A DNA stretch of 64,000 nucleotides from Azophilus sp965214305 (GTDB taxonomy: Bacteria > Pseudomonadota > Gammaproteobacteria > Pseudomonadales > Azotimanducaceae). Positions within the stretch are counted from its first letter, which is position 1, and each line of letters opens with the position of its first letter. The notes beneath the pieces were generated by a model. It was not told where the DNA came from. It did no database searches and saw only the letters and a list, made by a program, of their open reading frames with translations. The DNA is taken from NCBI GenBank assembly GCA_965214305.1, contig OZ243949.1:1178001-1242000 (forward strand). Reading direction: 5' to 3'. The position numbers and the translations under genes were made by a program. This document shows positions 18,024-25,568 of the stretch, piece by piece.

Positions 18024-18446
18024 ATGGCATTGAAAGCAAGCGAATTGAACGTTGGCGACACCTATTCGGAGTGTCTGGTTGAGGACCTCAAGCGCACACA
18101 ACTCGTGCAGTACGCTGGTGCCTCAGGCGACTACAACCCGCTGCATACCGACGAGTTGTTCACCAAGGAAGTCGCCAAGTACCCTTCGGTTTTCGCCCAC
18201 GGCATGCTGACCATGGGTATGACCGGCCGCATGTTGACCAACTATGTGGGCGATGGTCGGCTGACTAAATACGGTGTGCGCTTCACCAACCAAGTTTGGC
18301 CCGGCGATACGTTACATGCCACCGCCACCGTCGAAAGCGTTGGCGAGGAAGCCGGCGACAGGGTCGTCAATCTAGAAGTGGAAACCAAGAACCAAGACGG
18401 CCTGGTGGTGATTAAGGGGTATGCCGCGGCGCGTGTTGACGCCTAA
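18024..18446 (+). CDS. MaoC-type dehydratase, catalytic hot-dog subunit
   Basis: 140 aa. It contains the hydratase-2 motif YAGASGDYNPLHTDELF with catalytic Asp and His, and FAHGMLTMGM downstream. It should form a heterodimer with the protein encoded ten bases upstream and dehydrate or hydrate a 3-hydroxyacyl thioester. ATG 18024 follows AGGAG. The final base of its stop codon is the first base of the next start, so a ClpP-like protein is translated from the same message. Confidence 0.87.
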   Translation: MALKASELNVGDTYSECLVEDLKRTQLVQYAGASGDYNPLHTDELFTKEVAKYPSVFAHGMLTMGMTGRMLTNYVGDGRLTKYGVRFTNQVWPGDTLHATATVESVGEEAGDRVVNLEVETKNQDGLVVIKGYAAARVDA

Positions 18447-19069
18447 TGGGCATGATAATGAACAGCCTTGATGGTGAGCAGGGCCTGATGGAGGCGGCCA
18501 AGCAGTTCAATATGCTTGAGAGCACGTTGTTCAAGCATCGAACATTGACACTGTTTGGCGAGATTAGCCAGGTTGTCGCCAAGCGCACGGCGGAGAAGTT
18601 ATTGAGTTTGTCCTACGAATCCGACGACCCCATCACCCTGTTCATCGGCTCGCCGGGCGGTCACGTCGAATCCGGCGACACCATCTTCGACATGATCGGT
18701 TTCATCAAACCCACGGTTCGGGTGGTTGGCACCGGTTGGGTGGGCAGCATCGCCACCCATATCTACCTGGCACCGGAGCGCAAAAATAGGTTTTGTCTAC
18801 CGAATACTCGCTTTCTGATTCACCAGCCTGCTGGTGGCTTCGGCGGCGATGCAACCGACGTTGAAATTCATGCCCGTGAAATCGTCAAGACCCGGGAACG
18901 CATCAACCGCATCATCGCCGATCGCACCGGTCAGTCATTGGAGAAGGTGGCCGAGGATACCGATCGGGATTGTTGGATGAGCGCCGAAGAATCGTTGCGG
19001 TATGGGCTTGTCGGCAAGATCATCAATTCGGCGGCGGATATGACGAGGCGTGCCCGTCGCAAATCTTGA
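18446..19069 (+). CDS. ClpP-like ATP-dependent protease subunit homologue
   Basis: 207 aa, ClpP/crotonase fold. The serine position is in GTGWVGSIATHIYLAP, the His in FLIHQPAGG and the Asp in DTDRDCWMSAEESLRYGLV, so the full Ser-His-Asp triad is retained at the expected spacing. GSPGGHVESGDTIFDMI is the ClpP substrate-binding strand. It is more divergent than housekeeping ClpP (GWVGSIAT instead of the usual QAASMGA) and has no clpX beside it. Its fusion to a MaoC operon through overlapping codons is odd. Partner ATPase and targets unknown. Confidence 0.78.
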   Translation: MGMIMNSLDGEQGLMEAAKQFNMLESTLFKHRTLTLFGEISQVVAKRTAEKLLSLSYESDDPITLFIGSPGGHVESGDTIFDMIGFIKPTVRVVGTGWVGSIATHIYLAPERKNRFCLPNTRFLIHQPAGGFGGDATDVEIHAREIVKTRERINRIIADRTGQSLEKVAEDTDRDCWMSAEESLRYGLVGKIINSAADMTRRARRKS

Positions 19070-19198
19070 ACGCACTTTGTGTTTGTAGCCGGGTTGCCTG
19101 TTCCGAAACCCCCAACAGAAACCCAAGCCCATGAAAGTTGCATCCCGGCTTGCCGGGGTTCTTTCGCACACAACAGCACTGCATTCTTGCGAAAAGCG

Positions 19199-19302
19199 TT
19201 GGCCCGCCTGTCTTCCCTTGCGGCGCTGGACACAATTTTCCCGCTTTTGGAGAGGGGACGGGACGAGCTTAACGGCGCCGCAAGGGAAGACAGGCGGGCC
19301 AA
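19199..19302. repeat. Hairpin repeat element, copy B
   Basis: Perfect inverted arms of 27 bases (19199-19225 and 19276-19302) enclose 50 bases. The inner part shares TGCGGCGCTGGACACAA, GGAGAGG and ACGAGCTTAACG with copy A at 11758-11853. The outer arm sequence (TTGGCCCGCCTGTCTTCC) differs completely from that of copy A, yet both copies pair perfectly or nearly so. Confidence 0.75.
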
Positions 19303-19350
19303 CTCGCAGCCCAGCGCTACGAAAATTCGACTCCATGGAGTGGGTGGGAT

Positions 19351-19366
19351 AGGCAGAGGCTCCTAG
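19351..19366 (-). repeat. Dispersed GGAGCCTC motif
   Basis: On the minus strand CTAGGAGCCTCTGCCT, matching the ends of the foldback family. It lies about 50 bases from hairpin copy B, just as the foldback element lies beside hairpin copy A. Confidence 0.5.
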
Positions 19367-19411
19367 CAAGACCCACATAAGAAAGGAACGGGACTTATAT
19401 ACGCAAGTTGA

Positions 19412-19428
19412 CAAGTCAAACTGACTTG
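19412..19428. promoter_or_regulatory. Palindrome upstream of the poly-C gene
   Basis: CAAGTCA AAC TGACTTG, perfect 7-bp arms with a three-base centre. The form suits a dimeric repressor or activator site. The nearest downstream gene is the secreted protein at 19616. No protein can be assigned. Confidence 0.35.
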
Positions 19429-19520
19429 ACGGCTTCCGCTACTTCGAATCGTGCTCCAGTTCCGCGAACGTCGCCTGCTCCATGATCGCTCCAAGGGGTG
19501 CCGCCAAGACAGTCACATTA

Positions 19521-19536
19521 TCCCCGGTTCCGGGGA
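19521..19536. promoter_or_regulatory. GC palindrome upstream of the poly-C gene
   Basis: TCCCCGG TT CCGGGGA, perfect 7-bp arms 80 bases before the start codon. It could be an operator or a small hairpin in the leader. No T-run follows, so it is not a typical terminator. Confidence 0.35.
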
Positions 19537-19615
19537 ATTAATCAGAGGTTCCCAAACGTCAACAACCTGCTGTATACTACGAGAAGGTTTCGTTTTCCTG
19601 ACAGGAGGAAGCGTG

Positions 19616-20226
19616 ATGACTATCCCCCCCCCCCCCCCGCTAGACTTACAGCGGCTGCGGCCGCGATGCTCTGCTTCGGGCTGCTTGCAGGAGCAGCGCA
19701 GGCGCAAACGCCTCCCAGCTGCACCTCCAGCATCTGCACCGTCTCGCTTACATCGGTTTCGCAAGTTGTGGACGGCTGCGGCGAGCACGCCACGCCCGGC
19801 CGCATGAAGCTGACCCTCTCGTCCACCAACTCCAGCGTGACGCGGCGAAGCTTCAACGTCAACTTAGGATTCATTACCTCAACCAATGATTTCAACTCCA
19901 CTTTCGCCGACTGGGAGTGGCGGACTGCGGCGATTGACGGCAACCGGTGGCGTAACCCGGACAGCACAAGCAATATCAATTTCTCTGGCGGCGTACTCGG
20001 CGACAACATCATCGAGGTCCGCCCCAAGGCCGGAGCCCATGTCTGGACCAACCGCAATCCCCGCAATATTAATCAAGGCCCCGGTGAGATGGTGGTGCCG
20101 GTCTTCAGCCCGCCCATAAACACCCGCCAATGGACGGAAACTGGCAGCGCCTACTTCCTGTTCATGGGCGGCAGGGGCTGCGCGAGGGTCAACGAGGGGG
20201 GCGAGCTGCTCGGAGGCGTCCAGTAG
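19616..20226 (+). CDS. Secreted protein with C15 tract after the start codon (candidate phase-variable gene)
   Basis: ATG 19616 is preceded by AGGAGG at seven bases, an excellent ribosome site. Its third codon begins a run of 15 C (19624-19638). With 15 C the frame runs into a meaningless 63-codon ORF ending at 19807. With 13 or 16 C the same ATG reads MTIPPPPPARL and then a classic signal peptide (AAAAAMLCFGLLAGAAQA) followed by ~170 residues in the frame ending at 20226. The mature part has four N-terminal Cys and many Ser/Thr/Asn, suggesting an exported beta-rich protein. I do not recognise a family. The current sequence is therefore the 'off' phase, or the tract was miscounted in sequencing. 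Confidence 0.6.
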
Positions 20227-20296
20227 CCGGACGGCGCTCAAGCGCGGCGGGCACCATGCCGCCTTCCTCGGCCACCTGTCGGCGCTGCTGGACTAA

Positions 20297-20315
20297 GCGG
20301 ACAGGCCGAAAGCGG
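20297..20315 (+). repeat. Direct repeat left of the toxin-antitoxin pair
   Basis: GCGGACAGGCCGAAAGCGG. It matches CCGGACAAGCCGAAAGCGG at 21037-21055 at 17 of 19 positions, in the same orientation. The two copies bracket the toxin-antitoxin genes. Confidence 0.45.
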
Positions 20316-20342
20316 TGGAAGCCAGCCATGCCGTGCATCGCT

Positions 20343-20729
20343 TCATAGCACTTGAATGGCTCCGGGGTATCGTCCGATAGTCTTGTCCGAGGTCACAAGC
20401 GTCAGCCCTTCGAGTTGTGCTTGTGCGACCAGCATCCGATCGAAAGGGTCCTTATGGATGGGAGGCAGAAGATCAATGGCAACCGCGTGCGCTCCGGTAA
20501 CGGGCAGCTCGATATAGTCGTTCTCGATTAATCCCCGTCGCAGCAGGCGGGAATCAATTTGAAAATCGGCGCGGCCCAGCCCGCTCTTTATGGCCACCTC
20601 CCATAGCGATGCAGCGCTGAAATAGAGCGCGTTCGCCGGATTCTCGATAAGGTCGCAGGCTTTTTGCGCTAACTGTTTCGGATTACCGGCTGCCCAAAGC
20701 AGAATTTGCGTATCAAGCAGAAAATTCAC
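20343..20729 (-). CDS. VapC-family PIN-domain toxin
   Basis: 128-aa PIN nuclease, the toxin of a type II toxin-antitoxin module that cleaves RNA when free. The first acidic residue is in FLLDTQILLWAAG, the second in SAASLWEVAIKSGLG (Glu), and the third cluster in HKDPFDRMLVAQAQ with LVTSD near the end. All PIN positions are present, so it should be active. Its start overlaps the antitoxin stop by four bases, which couples translation. The closest match by pattern is the Sll0205-like subgroup. Confidence 0.9.
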   Translation of the reverse strand: MNFLLDTQILLWAAGNPKQLAQKACDLIENPANALYFSAASLWEVAIKSGLGRADFQIDSRLLRRGLIENDYIELPVTGAHAVAIDLLPPIHKDPFDRMLVAQAQLEGLTLVTSDKTIGRYPGAIQVL

Positions 20730-20971
20730 TTGCCTTGCTCAAAAAGCGTCTGAATGCTTGCTTCTTCCATACGGTCAAAATCATTAGGAACGGATATCAA
20801 CCCTTCGATAAAACCCAATCGGCGCTTGTTGCCCGTTTCGGGAGCTTCTACAGCCATCACCTTCACCATCGGCTTGCCCGCGCGGGCGATAATGAATGGT
20901 TCTCCCTTGGCCGCCATGCTTATGAGGCGGGAAAGGTGCGTCTTCGCTTCATGGACATTTACGGAACGCAT
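20726..20971 (-). CDS. Phd/YefM-family antitoxin
   Basis: 81 aa. The start MRSVNVHEAKTHLSRLISMAAKGEPFIIARAGKPM is typical of prevent-host-death antitoxins, which bind operator DNA through the N-terminus and neutralise the PIN toxin through the C-terminal tail. It is first in the operon, as usual, and probably autoregulates. The C-terminal EEASIQTLFEQGK would form the toxin-binding helix. Confidence 0.9.
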   Translation of the reverse strand: MRSVNVHEAKTHLSRLISMAAKGEPFIIARAGKPMVKVMAVEAPETGNKRRLGFIEGLISVPNDFDRMEEASIQTLFEQGK

Positions 20972-21509
20972 AGCAGACCTCCAAGATTAGTCCGTTCAGG
21001 TTAGTCCATCTCGATCCTTGTGGCAATATGCGCTAGCCGGACAAGCCGAAAGCGGCTGCGGCGGGTTCAGTTCGCGGCAGAAGGCGGCGTCTGTAAGGTG
21101 GCGCGTATCGTCGCGAACCTCCAAATCGAGTATGCGCCATCACCCGCCGGTTTTTACGGGGGTCATGTATATAAATCCCATAAGAAAGCCGCCGGCCTGG
21201 AGAGGAAGCCGGCGGCTGGAGTAGACCTATAGAGGTCTAAGGGGATAGAGATTGCCTCATGGGGAAGCGACTTATCATCGCCGCTCCACGGTGCCCACTA
21301 TCTCGAAAAGGTGTTACGAGAAAATTTCTCCGCGGCGAAATTTTGTGTCATTTTGTAACTTTGCCCAAATTTGCGTGGCGGATCCGTTTCGATTTCCGAC
21401 GCTCCGGCAAATTCGTCTGCATTGGGCCGCGCAATAAAGCATTGCCAAATTCGGCCTCTGCCCGGATTTGCATGGTTCCGGTGGGCGGCACCGGCTAAAT
21501 AGCACTTTT
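20972..21509. other. Intergenic region with hairpins
   Basis: 538 bases with no supported gene. It holds the right-hand direct repeat (21037-21055), a strong hairpin at 21187-21217, a short palindrome AGACCT ATAG AGGTCT at 21223-21238 and an AT-armed hairpin (AAAATTT/AAATTTT) near 21325. It separates the toxin-antitoxin promoter from the end of the histidine-kinase gene. Confidence 0.5.
21187..21217. terminator. Strong GC hairpin, possible terminator
   Basis: AGCCGCCGGC / GCCGGCGGCT, perfect 10-bp stem with an 11-base loop. No T-run follows on either strand, so intrinsic termination is uncertain. It may instead be a REP-like or processing hairpin. Confidence 0.35.
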
Positions 21510-22835
21510 TCAAATACTGAGGCAGACATCGGTGCCGCCGCCGGGTGCGGTGTTGATCTCGATGCGCCAGCCGTGCGTTTCGCATAGCTGGTGGACGATG
21601 GCCAACCCCAAACCGCTGCCTCCGGTGGCGGCGCTGCGCGAACTATCAAGCCGGAAAAAGGGCTGGAATACGGCTTGCCGGAGTTCCGGTGGTATGCCCG
21701 GGCCGGAATCAAGCACATGAATTTCCCGCCCGCGCAACTGCACCCGCACACTCTCCCCGTGCTGGCGTGCATTGGTGAGCAAATTCGTCAGAACCCGCCG
21801 CAACGCGCCCGGTGCAACCCGCACGGGTCCGGGCGCGCAGTCCCGGCACTCCAAGGGCATGGGCGAATCGTAACTTGACATGACGGCCTCCACGAAAGGC
21901 TGCAAATCAATCGCCTGTTCCGCCTCTTGGGTGCCGCTTGAGAGCTTGAGCGCATCGGTAATCAACTCGTCCATCGACTGCAAATTGTGCTCAAAGCGCG
22001 CCACCAGCCCCGGTTCCACATCGTCCGGCAACAGCTCCACAGCCAACCTCATGCGTGTCAGTGGAGTTTTCAAATCGTGGGAAATACCGGCGAGCAGGGT
22101 CGTGCGGTTCAAAAGCAGCGCTGAAATCTCCCTGGCCATCGTATTGAAGTTGCGGGCAAGAACCACCAATTCGCGGGGCCCCTCCTCAGGCAAGGGGTCG
22201 AAGTTACGCCCGCCGCGAAACGTCTCCGCGCGCTGCGCCGCCAGCACCAGCGGGCGCGTGATACGCAGCACGATAAACAGCGATGTGACAAACACCACCG
22301 CCGCGCCCAGCCCGGCAATCACAATGCCGACATAGGTGGTCTGAATGTCCCGACGGGCGGGAGAAAAACCGATTTGCAGTTCAAAACCGGCGATGGGCAG
22401 GGTTGTCCAAAGCAACTCCCCGGAGCGCGATAGCGTCACCGGCGCACCGAAGCGTTCATTAAGCTTTTCCTCCAACAACGCCAGAAAGGGTGAATCGCCG
22501 TATTCCACCGGCGCGAATGCTTCCGGTACCGCGCTGATAATGAGGTCGTGGTTTTCCGCCAATTCCAGTTCAAAATAGGGCCGCGCTTCCGGCGGCAGTT
22601 CAACCCAGGTCTGGGCCGATAGCACCAGCAACGCCGCCTCATCGTCGGCGGACTGCTCGGATATGGGCCGCACGACAAACACCTGCAACGCCACCACGGC
22701 AATTCCCACAATAGCCAGGGAGCCAACCGCAAGCGTCAAGTTGGTACGCACCAACAGCGAATTGGCCCACAGATTGCGGAACCTGAAGCGTTCGGCCCAC
22801 TTGTCCAAGGAGTCTCGCAGGGTCGATGCGGCCAT
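21510..22835 (-). CDS. EnvZ-type membrane sensor histidine kinase
   Basis: 441 aa. Two membrane segments (residues ~29-52 and ~172-195) enclose a periplasmic sensor region. A HAMP linker follows, then the dimerisation helix with the phospho-acceptor His in GISHDLKTPLTRMRLAVELL. The ATP-binding domain has N-box LLTNARQHG, G1 LDSGPGIPPELR and G2 TGGSGLGLAIVHQL. The HDLKTPLTRMRL form is like EnvZ, the osmosensor. The response regulator gene lies 48 bases upstream in the same direction. Confidence 0.9.
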   Translation of the reverse strand: MAASTLRDSLDKWAERFRFRNLWANSLLVRTNLTLAVGSLAIVGIAVVALQVFVVRPISEQSADDEAALLVLSAQTWVELPPEARPYFELELAENHDLIISAVPEAFAPVEYGDSPFLALLEEKLNERFGAPVTLSRSGELLWTTLPIAGFELQIGFSPARRDIQTTYVGIVIAGLGAAVVFVTSLFIVLRITRPLVLAAQRAETFRGGRNFDPLPEEGPRELVVLARNFNTMAREISALLLNRTTLLAGISHDLKTPLTRMRLAVELLPDDVEPGLVARFEHNLQSMDELITDALKLSSGTQEAEQAIDLQPFVEAVMSSYDSPMPLECRDCAPGPVRVAPGALRRVLTNLLTNARQHGESVRVQLRGREIHVLDSGPGIPPELRQAVFQPFFRLDSSRSAATGGSGLGLAIVHQLCETHGWRIEINTAPGGGTDVCLSI

Positions 22836-22883
22836 GATCTATCGAGGCGTTGCCTCAGACCGACAAGGGAGGCCCCTCGTCGA

Positions 22884-23588
22884 TCAAGTGCCCTCCGGGC
22901 AGAACATATAACCCTTTCCCCAGATGGTCTTGATGTAGGTTGGCTCGGATGGATCCGGCTCAATTTTGCCTCTGAGCCGGGTGACCCGAACATCAATGCT
23001 GCGATCAAAGGGCGAGCGTTCCGCTCCGGTCAGCAGGTCAAGAATGCGGTCTCGATCAAGCACCTTGTTCGGATGCGAGGTTAGCACGCACAACAGATCG
23101 AACTCCCCGGAAGTCAGCGGCACTGGCACACCGGCACGAGACAGCCGATAGGCGGCAATATCCAATGCAAAGGGCCCGAAGCGAATCCGCTCGTCCGCCA
23201 CCGGGCTCGGCGAGCGGTCTATGCGACGCAGCACCGCCCGCACCCGCGCCAAGAGCTCCCGAGGGTTGAACGGTTTACCGAGATAATCATCGGCACCGAG
23301 TTCCAAGCCGACAATGCGATCTACATCCTCGCCCTGGGCAGAGACGATGATGATGGGAATGTCGCACTCACCCTTGAGCCTACGGGCAATGGACAGCCCG
23401 TGTTCGCCGGGCAGCATTAAATCGAGCAGCACCAAATCGGGGCGCTGTTCGGCCAGATAGGCATCCATGGACTGACCACCATCGACAGCATCGACCTGGA
23501 AGCCCTGTTTGGAGAGATAGGCTTGGGTGAGTTCCCGAATCTCCGGGTCGTCATCGACAATTAGGAGGCGGGCACCTTCGGGTTCCAC
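22884..23588 (-). CDS. OmpR-type response regulator
   Basis: 234 aa. Receiver domain with acidic pocket IVDDDPEI and phospho-acceptor Asp in LVLLDLMLPGEHGLS, the switch residue Ser in PIIIVSAQGED, and Lys in DDYLGKPFNPRELLARVRAVLRR. The C-terminal half is the winged-helix effector (LTSGEFDLLCVLTSHPNKVLDRDRI, then SIDVRVTRLRGKIE). The VRAVLRR and RGKIEPDP forms are OmpR-like. It forms an operon with the kinase downstream and probably controls envelope genes. Confidence 0.92.
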   Translation of the reverse strand: MEPEGARLLIVDDDPEIRELTQAYLSKQGFQVDAVDGGQSMDAYLAEQRPDLVLLDLMLPGEHGLSIARRLKGECDIPIIIVSAQGEDVDRIVGLELGADDYLGKPFNPRELLARVRAVLRRIDRSPSPVADERIRFGPFALDIAAYRLSRAGVPVPLTSGEFDLLCVLTSHPNKVLDRDRILDLLTGAERSPFDRSIDVRVTRLRGKIEPDPSEPTYIKTIWGKGYMFCPEGT

Positions 23589-23593
23589 GGCGA

Positions 23594-24058
23594 CTATTTT
23601 TCCGGGTCCGCCACCCTGACAACCGGTGCCTTGGCATCCACCGCATCGGCTCGCGCCCGCCCCTGACCCGCACGTTGTTCAAAGCCGACGCCGAAGCCTT
23701 GATGGGGCCGTTTTTTGACGGCCCGGACTTCAACGCGCAACGTTGCCCGGGCTCCGTCTGAACGGCGCACCACCGTGCCGTAGCGGCGAGTGATATTGGT
23801 GCCCAATACAGGCTCGGCAGTACCGCTGCGCCGCATGCGCAATTTGACTTCAGAGAGCAGCGCACGGCGTTGCTGGGCATTGAGATCGTCCCATCGGGCA
23901 GCAATCGCGGTTAAATGCTCATCGCTAACCGAAGCGTAGCTAGGGCGGGAAGCAGCCGGGCCGGGCTGGTCTGTTGGTGCGGTATAACCGTAGCTGCCCG
24001 AAAGCAGCACCATCATGGCCAAGCAGCCGCGCAGCAAAGCCCCGGCACACGCACTCAT
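23594..24058 (-). CDS. Exported hypothetical protein, DUF3106-like segment
   Basis: From Met 24058 the 154-aa product begins MSACAGALLRGCLAMMVLLSGSYGYTA, a signal peptide. The middle word IAARWDDLNAQQRRALLSEVKLRMRR resembles the repeating RWxxLspeqRxxL pattern of DUF3106 proteins, which are small exported proteins often beside regulators. The C-terminus is basic. Its stop is five bases before the response regulator start, so it is the first gene of a three-gene operon and may tune the two-component system. That role is an inference from position. Confidence 0.6.
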   Translation of the reverse strand: MSACAGALLRGCLAMMVLLSGSYGYTAPTDQPGPAASRPSYASVSDEHLTAIAARWDDLNAQQRRALLSEVKLRMRRSGTAEPVLGTNITRRYGTVVRRSDGARATLRVEVRAVKKRPHQGFGVGFEQRAGQGRARADAVDAKAPVVRVADPEK

Positions 24059-24595
24059 GGCCGACCCAAGCCGCTTGGTCCGCACAGGCACCAACCCATG
24101 ACATTGCCGCACAAGCAACCCCTTGTTCTCTCGTTTGTTCTCTCGTTGGCGCAAGGCATCTATTGTCGCGAACGGGTGTTTCTCATGGATTTCCTTACTG
24201 TCTCAAGGTGTTGCCCCGTGTCCGGCAACTAAAAAACCCAAACCGCCCGAGGATTGGCGTGCCAACCCCGGATCGCCCGTTTCGGTGTCGCCCATGCTAA
24301 CAAACTTTGCGCCAACGATCTTCAGTGCTTCGTTCGCCTGTAGAGAACAAATAAAGTGTCCGGTTTTAAAACACATGCAGTGTCCGGTCGTACAGTGGTC
24401 GTTTTTCGAGGCGACCGGGAGGCTGTATGGGCGTGGCGCAACGAAGGCGGGACCGGAGGTTTGAAGTGTTCAACGACGCCCAGGATCTGGACGGAGGACC
24501 GGCTGACGCAGGCGCAGGTGCCTGGCTTGCTCGACGGCGGGCGGACGGGGCAAGTAACATTCGCCACTGCAAACAGCAAAGGACAATCAACGCTC
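24059..24595. other. Intergenic region with possible IS ends
   Basis: 537 bases without a supported gene. AGTGTCCGG occurs twice (24355-24363 and 24379-24387), similar to the AGTGTCCTGTCCGG motif after gpsA at 63.68 kb, and may mark old transposon ends. The frame of the following hydrolase is open back to 24356, but that stretch has no hydrolase character. Confidence 0.4.
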
Positions 24596-25465
24596 ATGGA
24601 AGGCCCAACCTCACACATCTACTTCTCGCAAAGGCTGCGCCTGCACTATGTGGATTGGGGCAACGAAGGTGCGCCGCCGATGCTGCTGGTGCATGGCGGG
24701 CGCGATCATTGCCGCAATTGGGATTGGGTAGCCCAAGCCTTCCGCCACGATTACCACATCATTGCCCCGGACCTGCGCGGCCACGGCGACTCCCAATGGC
24801 TGCTCGGCGGCAGCTACGACCATGTGGACTACGTCTATGACATCGCCCAACTCCTGCACCAGCGTAACCACAATCCGGTAACGATCATCGCGCACTCGCT
24901 GGGCGGTTCGATTGCGCTGATCTACACCGGCCTTTATCCGGAAACCGTCACCAAGCTTGTATGCATCGAAGGCATGGGGCCGCCCCCCGAGATCCTTGAG
25001 GAGCGCATCAGCCAACCGATCGAAAAGCGCCTCGATAACTGGGTTAAAGACCTACGCCAGGTTTCCGGCCGCATTCCCAGGCGCTATCAATCACTGGAGG
25101 ATGCCTATGAGCGCATGCAAACCGAGAATCCGCATCTGACGGAAACCCAGGCGCGACATCTCACCATTCACGGCAGCTACCAGAACGAGGACGGCACCTA
25201 CAGTTGGAAGTTCGACAACTATGTGCGCACCCTTGCCCCCGTGGGTTTGCCGCAAGCGGAACAGCACACGCTCTATAACCGCATCACCTGCCCGACACTG
25301 TTGCTCAGGGGGTTGGAAAGCTGGGCCGCCGACCCGGCGAAGGACGGACGGATCAACCATTTCCAAGATGCCCGCATCGCCAATATCGAAAATGCCGGCC
25401 ATTGGGTGCATCACGACCAACTGGAAAAATTCGTCGCCATCACCCGCGCTTTCTTGAACGAATGA
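24596..25465 (+). CDS. Alpha/beta-fold hydrolase
   Basis: 289 aa. The oxyanion segment is LVHGGRDHCRNWDW, the nucleophile elbow is IAHSLGGSIAL (residues ~98-108), the late acid is probably in the RGLESWAADP region and the His in IENAGHWVHHDQLE. The layout fits epoxide hydrolases, haloalkane dehalogenases or carboxylesterases. The cap-domain sequence does not decide. ATG 24596 is used because similarity to hydrolases begins there. Cytosolic. Confidence 0.85.
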   Translation: MEGPTSHIYFSQRLRLHYVDWGNEGAPPMLLVHGGRDHCRNWDWVAQAFRHDYHIIAPDLRGHGDSQWLLGGSYDHVDYVYDIAQLLHQRNHNPVTIIAHSLGGSIALIYTGLYPETVTKLVCIEGMGPPPEILEERISQPIEKRLDNWVKDLRQVSGRIPRRYQSLEDAYERMQTENPHLTETQARHLTIHGSYQNEDGTYSWKFDNYVRTLAPVGLPQAEQHTLYNRITCPTLLLRGLESWAADPAKDGRINHFQDARIANIENAGHWVHHDQLEKFVAITRAFLNE

Positions 25466-25568
25466 TCGGGCTTGGCGGCGCCGTGGGAATTCGCGCAAGC
25501 GACTTCCGCGGGCAGGGGCACCCAAATAGACGTACCAGTCTATGAGCAACCGGGCGCGGCAACTGCAT

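Larger units (their letters stand above)
19070..19615. other. Repeat-rich intergenic region
   Basis: 546 bases without a convincing gene. It contains hairpin copy B, a GGAGCCTC motif, two short palindromes and the translation-initiation region of the poly-C gene. The ORFs here are shadows of the inverted repeat. A possible -10 element TATACT is at 19573-19578 with no clear -35. Confidence 0.6.

Noticed and set aside
17607..18446. Long open frame of 279 residues covering the second MaoC gene and most of the first
   Set aside because: The first half is out of frame with the MaoC subunit at 17522 and lacks domain features. A strong ribosome site at 18024 marks the true start.
18446..19069. Enoyl-CoA hydratase identity for the ClpP-like gene
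   Set aside because: The fold is related, but Ser, His and Asp of the protease triad are in ClpP-specific words and the oxyanion loop matches ClpP, not crotonase.
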